Assembly: GCF_000741165.1 (NCBI RefSeq)
Contig: NZ_JGYN01000023.1
Location: 1 to 64,000 of the forward strand
Length of the DNA stretch: 64,000 nucleotides
From: Bifidobacterium biavatii DSM 23969
GTDB taxonomy: Bacteria > Actinomycetota > Actinomycetes > Actinomycetales > Bifidobacteriaceae
Reading direction: 5' to 3'
A program made the translations under genes and the position numbers. A model generated the notes under the pieces. It worked only from the letters and a program-made list of their open reading frames with translations, searched no databases and had not been told where the DNA came from. Shown here piece after piece: positions 62,308 to 64,000 of this stretch (positions are counted from its first letter, which is position 1; every line of letters starts with the position of its first letter).

Positions 62308-63300
62308 TCATCGCCTGACTCGCGGTACGGCGGGAGCCTGGGCCATGATAATGCGGTCCACGGCCCGCGACGCCGTCCACGCGCGGCGCACGTCCGCGGC
62401 CGCACGCTCGTCGGCGACGAACGCGACAACCGACGGTCCCGAACCGGACACGAACGCCTGACGCGCGCCCGCCGCGACGGCCTCGCGAATCGCGTCGCCG
62501 CTGCGCGGATGCAGCGCGATCGCCGCATGTTGCAGATGATTGTCGTCGCCGTCGCCGGCTCCCAGCCGGTCGAACGCGGCGTACACGGCCGGCGTGCTCA
62601 GCGCGTCCGCATACGCGCCGATCATCGCAAGCCCGGCGAAACCGCGTTCGCGCAACTGACGTGCGGCGGGGGAGTCGGAAGGAATATCGTCGATTCGTTC
62701 GCCGAATCCGGTGCCGCGCGCATATCCGCCGGTCAGGCAGAACGGCATGTCCGCGCCGAGCGTGGCTGCGATCTCGCGCAGCCGGCCGATTGGCCAGTGC
62801 AATGACCACAGTTCGTTCAGCGCGAGCAGTGCGCCCGCCGCGTCGGCCGAACCGCCGCCCAGTCCGGCGGCCACGGGAATGCGCTTCTCGATGCCCAGCG
62901 ACACGTCCGGCTCGCGGCCGCACGCCTCGGCGAGCGAGAACAGGGCCAATACGGCATGGTTGCGGCGCATGTCGCTGCCGGTGCTCGCCAGGTCGCCCAG
63001 ATGCTCGCCGGTAAGGTCGAGCGAAAAGCCGCTGCCCGGCTCCTTGCGCGTGACGGTGACCGTGTCGTAGACGCCCATGCCGCAGTAGATCGTGTCGAGC
63101 TCGTGGCGGCCGCCCCATTCGGCGCGCGGCGCGCCCACGTGCAGGGTCAGGTTGGTTTTGGCTGGCACGTCGACGCTTACGGTAAGCGGCGGGACGCCAG
63201 ACGGAACGTCTGTCGGGACGTTCGACGGAACGTGCGATGCTGCGGCGGACGTGCGGTGGCGGTCGGCGCGCGGGCGGACCGGGGTGAGCGTGTCAGTCAT
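62308..63300 (-). CDS. ispE: 4-diphosphocytidyl-2-C-methyl-D-erythritol kinase
   Basis: IspE phosphorylates CDP-methylerythritol in the MEP isoprenoid pathway. The 330-residue GHMP kinase has VDVPAKTNLTLHVG (substrate Lys), the ATP loop RIPVAAGLGGGSADAAG, and the C-terminal AFVSGSGPSVVAF. About 40 extra N-terminal residues with VPSNVPTDVPSGVP repeats precede the domain and may not be translated if a later start is used. It overlaps the rsmA end by 8 bp, an arrangement widespread in actinobacteria. Confidence 0.95.
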   Translation of the reverse strand: MTDTLTPVRPRADRHRTSAAASHVPSNVPTDVPSGVPPLTVSVDVPAKTNLTLHVGAPRAEWGGRHELDTIYCGMGVYDTVTVTRKEPGSGFSLDLTGEHLGDLASTGSDMRRNHAVLALFSLAEACGREPDVSLGIEKRIPVAAGLGGGSADAAGALLALNELWSLHWPIGRLREIAATLGADMPFCLTGGYARGTGFGERIDDIPSDSPAARQLRERGFAGLAMIGAYADALSTPAVYAAFDRLGAGDGDDNHLQHAAIALHPRSGDAIREAVAAGARQAFVSGSGPSVVAFVADERAAADVRRAWTASRAVDRIIMAQAPAVPRVRR

Positions 63301-64000
63301 GGTCGGCTCCGCTGGTCGCCGGTTCGGCCGTCGGTTCGGCCACGGACCCGGCCGTGCATGCCGCCGCCAGCCGCGCGAAATCGGCGATCGTCAGCGTCTC
63401 ACCGCGACGGGTCGGATCGATGCCAGCGCGCCCGAACGCCTCCGCCGGCACGGTTTTCTTCAACGCGGCGTGCAGCGTCTTGCGCCGCTGGCCGAACGCC
63501 TCGTCGATCAGGCGGAACGTGGCCTCGCGGTCGGCACCGCCGGCCAGCTCGGCCTGCTCGTCCGGTGTGTGACGGTCGAAGCGCACGAGCGCGGAATCGA
63601 CATTCGGGGCGGGCCAGAACACGTTGCGGCCGATGTTGCCCACGCGGCGGGCCTTGCCGTACCAGGCGAGCTTCACGCTCGGCGTGCCGTAGATCTTGTT
63701 GCCGGGTTCGGCCGCGAGCCGGTCGGCGACCTCCTTCTGCACCATCACGAGGAACGAATCGAGGTTCGCAAAGCGTTCCAGCAGCGTCAGGATGATCGGC
63801 GTGGCCACGTTGTACGGCAGGTTGGCGACCAGCGTGAACGCGGCGTCATCGTTGAAGTCGGGCACGTTGTTGGGCGTGACGGTGAGTGCATCGCGGTTGA
63901 CGACGCGGAACCGGTCGACCGCGTCCGGCATGAATTCGGCGATCGTGCGCGGCAGGCGTTCGGCGACCGGCGGGTCGATCTCGATCGCGGTCATCGCCGC
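63293..64000 (-). CDS. rsmA: 16S rRNA (adenine-1518/1519-N6)-dimethyltransferase RsmA, partial
   Basis: RsmA (KsgA) dimethylates two adenines near the 3' end of 16S rRNA. The visible 235 codons run off the right edge, so the N-terminal SAM motif is missing. Present are TAIEIDPPVAERL, RVVNRDALTV, the catalytic LVANLPYNVATPIILTLLE (NLPY), VQKEVADRLAAEPGNKIYG and FWPAPNVDSALVRFDRH. It overlaps ispE. Confidence 0.95.
   Translation of the reverse strand, partial: AAMTAIEIDPPVAERLPRTIAEFMPDAVDRFRVVNRDALTVTPNNVPDFNDDAAFTLVANLPYNVATPIILTLLERFANLDSFLVMVQKEVADRLAAEPGNKIYGTPSVKLAWYGKARRVGNIGRNVFWPAPNVDSALVRFDRHTPDEQAELAGGADREATFRLIDEAFGQRRKTLHAALKKTVPAEAFGRAGIDPTRRGETLTIADFARLAAACTAGSVAEPTAEPATSGADHD

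Overview
The window is a replication-origin region from a high-GC Gram-positive bacterium, almost certainly a Bifidobacterium. The evidence is the actinobacterial block rsmA-ispE / pcnA-NUDIX-DUF6049-murJ(pseudokinase fusion)-trxB-parB-parA-rsmG-jag-yidC-yidD-rnpA-rpmH-dnaA-oriC-dnaN-recF-DUF721-gyrB-gyrA-DUF3566, with an anaplerotic phosphoenolpyruvate carboxylase and an ISL3-type transposase nearby. Species cannot be fixed by reading alone. The strand shown is the reverse of the usual presentation: dnaA, dnaN, recF, gyrB and gyrA read leftward and rpmH to parB read rightward, so replication starts near 41 kb and the two leading strands run outward.

Left arm (1-29 kb), accessory and metabolic: a cut-off ISL3 transposase; a distal DnaA-box cluster in front of a DUF559-type endonuclease-fold gene; a Thr/Ser exporter; ppc with an elaborate nested-palindrome 3' region; a membrane-anchored extracytoplasmic protein; an SGNH esterase; an OFA-type transporter; an oxidative-stress pair (AhpC plus a reductase with a permuted AhpF layout); carbonic anhydrase; a CNNM/HlyC membrane protein; Dps; a DUF45 peptidase; tRNA-Ile and tRNA-Ala; two MFS transporters around a frameshifted LacI regulator; aldehyde dehydrogenase; a DUF1275 protein; an aldo/keto reductase; MscL; and a small helix-turn-helix protein.

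Core (29-50 kb): gdhA; DUF3566; gyrA; gyrB; the recF-DUF721 overlap; dnaN; oriC in two parts (dnaN-dnaA and dnaA-rpmH); the rpmH-rnpA-yidD-yidC-jag-rsmG series; a further DnaA-box cluster; then parA-parB. Three parS-like sites lie at 9.7, 46.2 and 48.9 kb. They fit a ParABS centromere and put one site about 31 kb from oriC.

Right arm (50-64 kb): a DUF4143 ATPase gene of different character sits between trxB and a 51-bp duplicate of the 3' end of trxB, like cargo inserted at a gene end. Next come trxB, a MurJ-pseudokinase fusion overlapping DUF6049 and NUDIX genes, pcnA on the opposite strand, a LytR_C protein, ispE and the cut-off rsmA.

The least explained structure is between genes. At least five loci carry a short motif private to the locus in several copies in both orientations, making hairpins (2.0-2.2, 12.1-12.3, 18.45-18.63, 31.25-31.36 and 52.67-52.84 kb). 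There is also a perfect three-way-junction palindrome after ppc, and a family of three roughly 92-bp repeats inside oriC. These, the distal DnaA-box cluster and the trxB-end island are the best leads.
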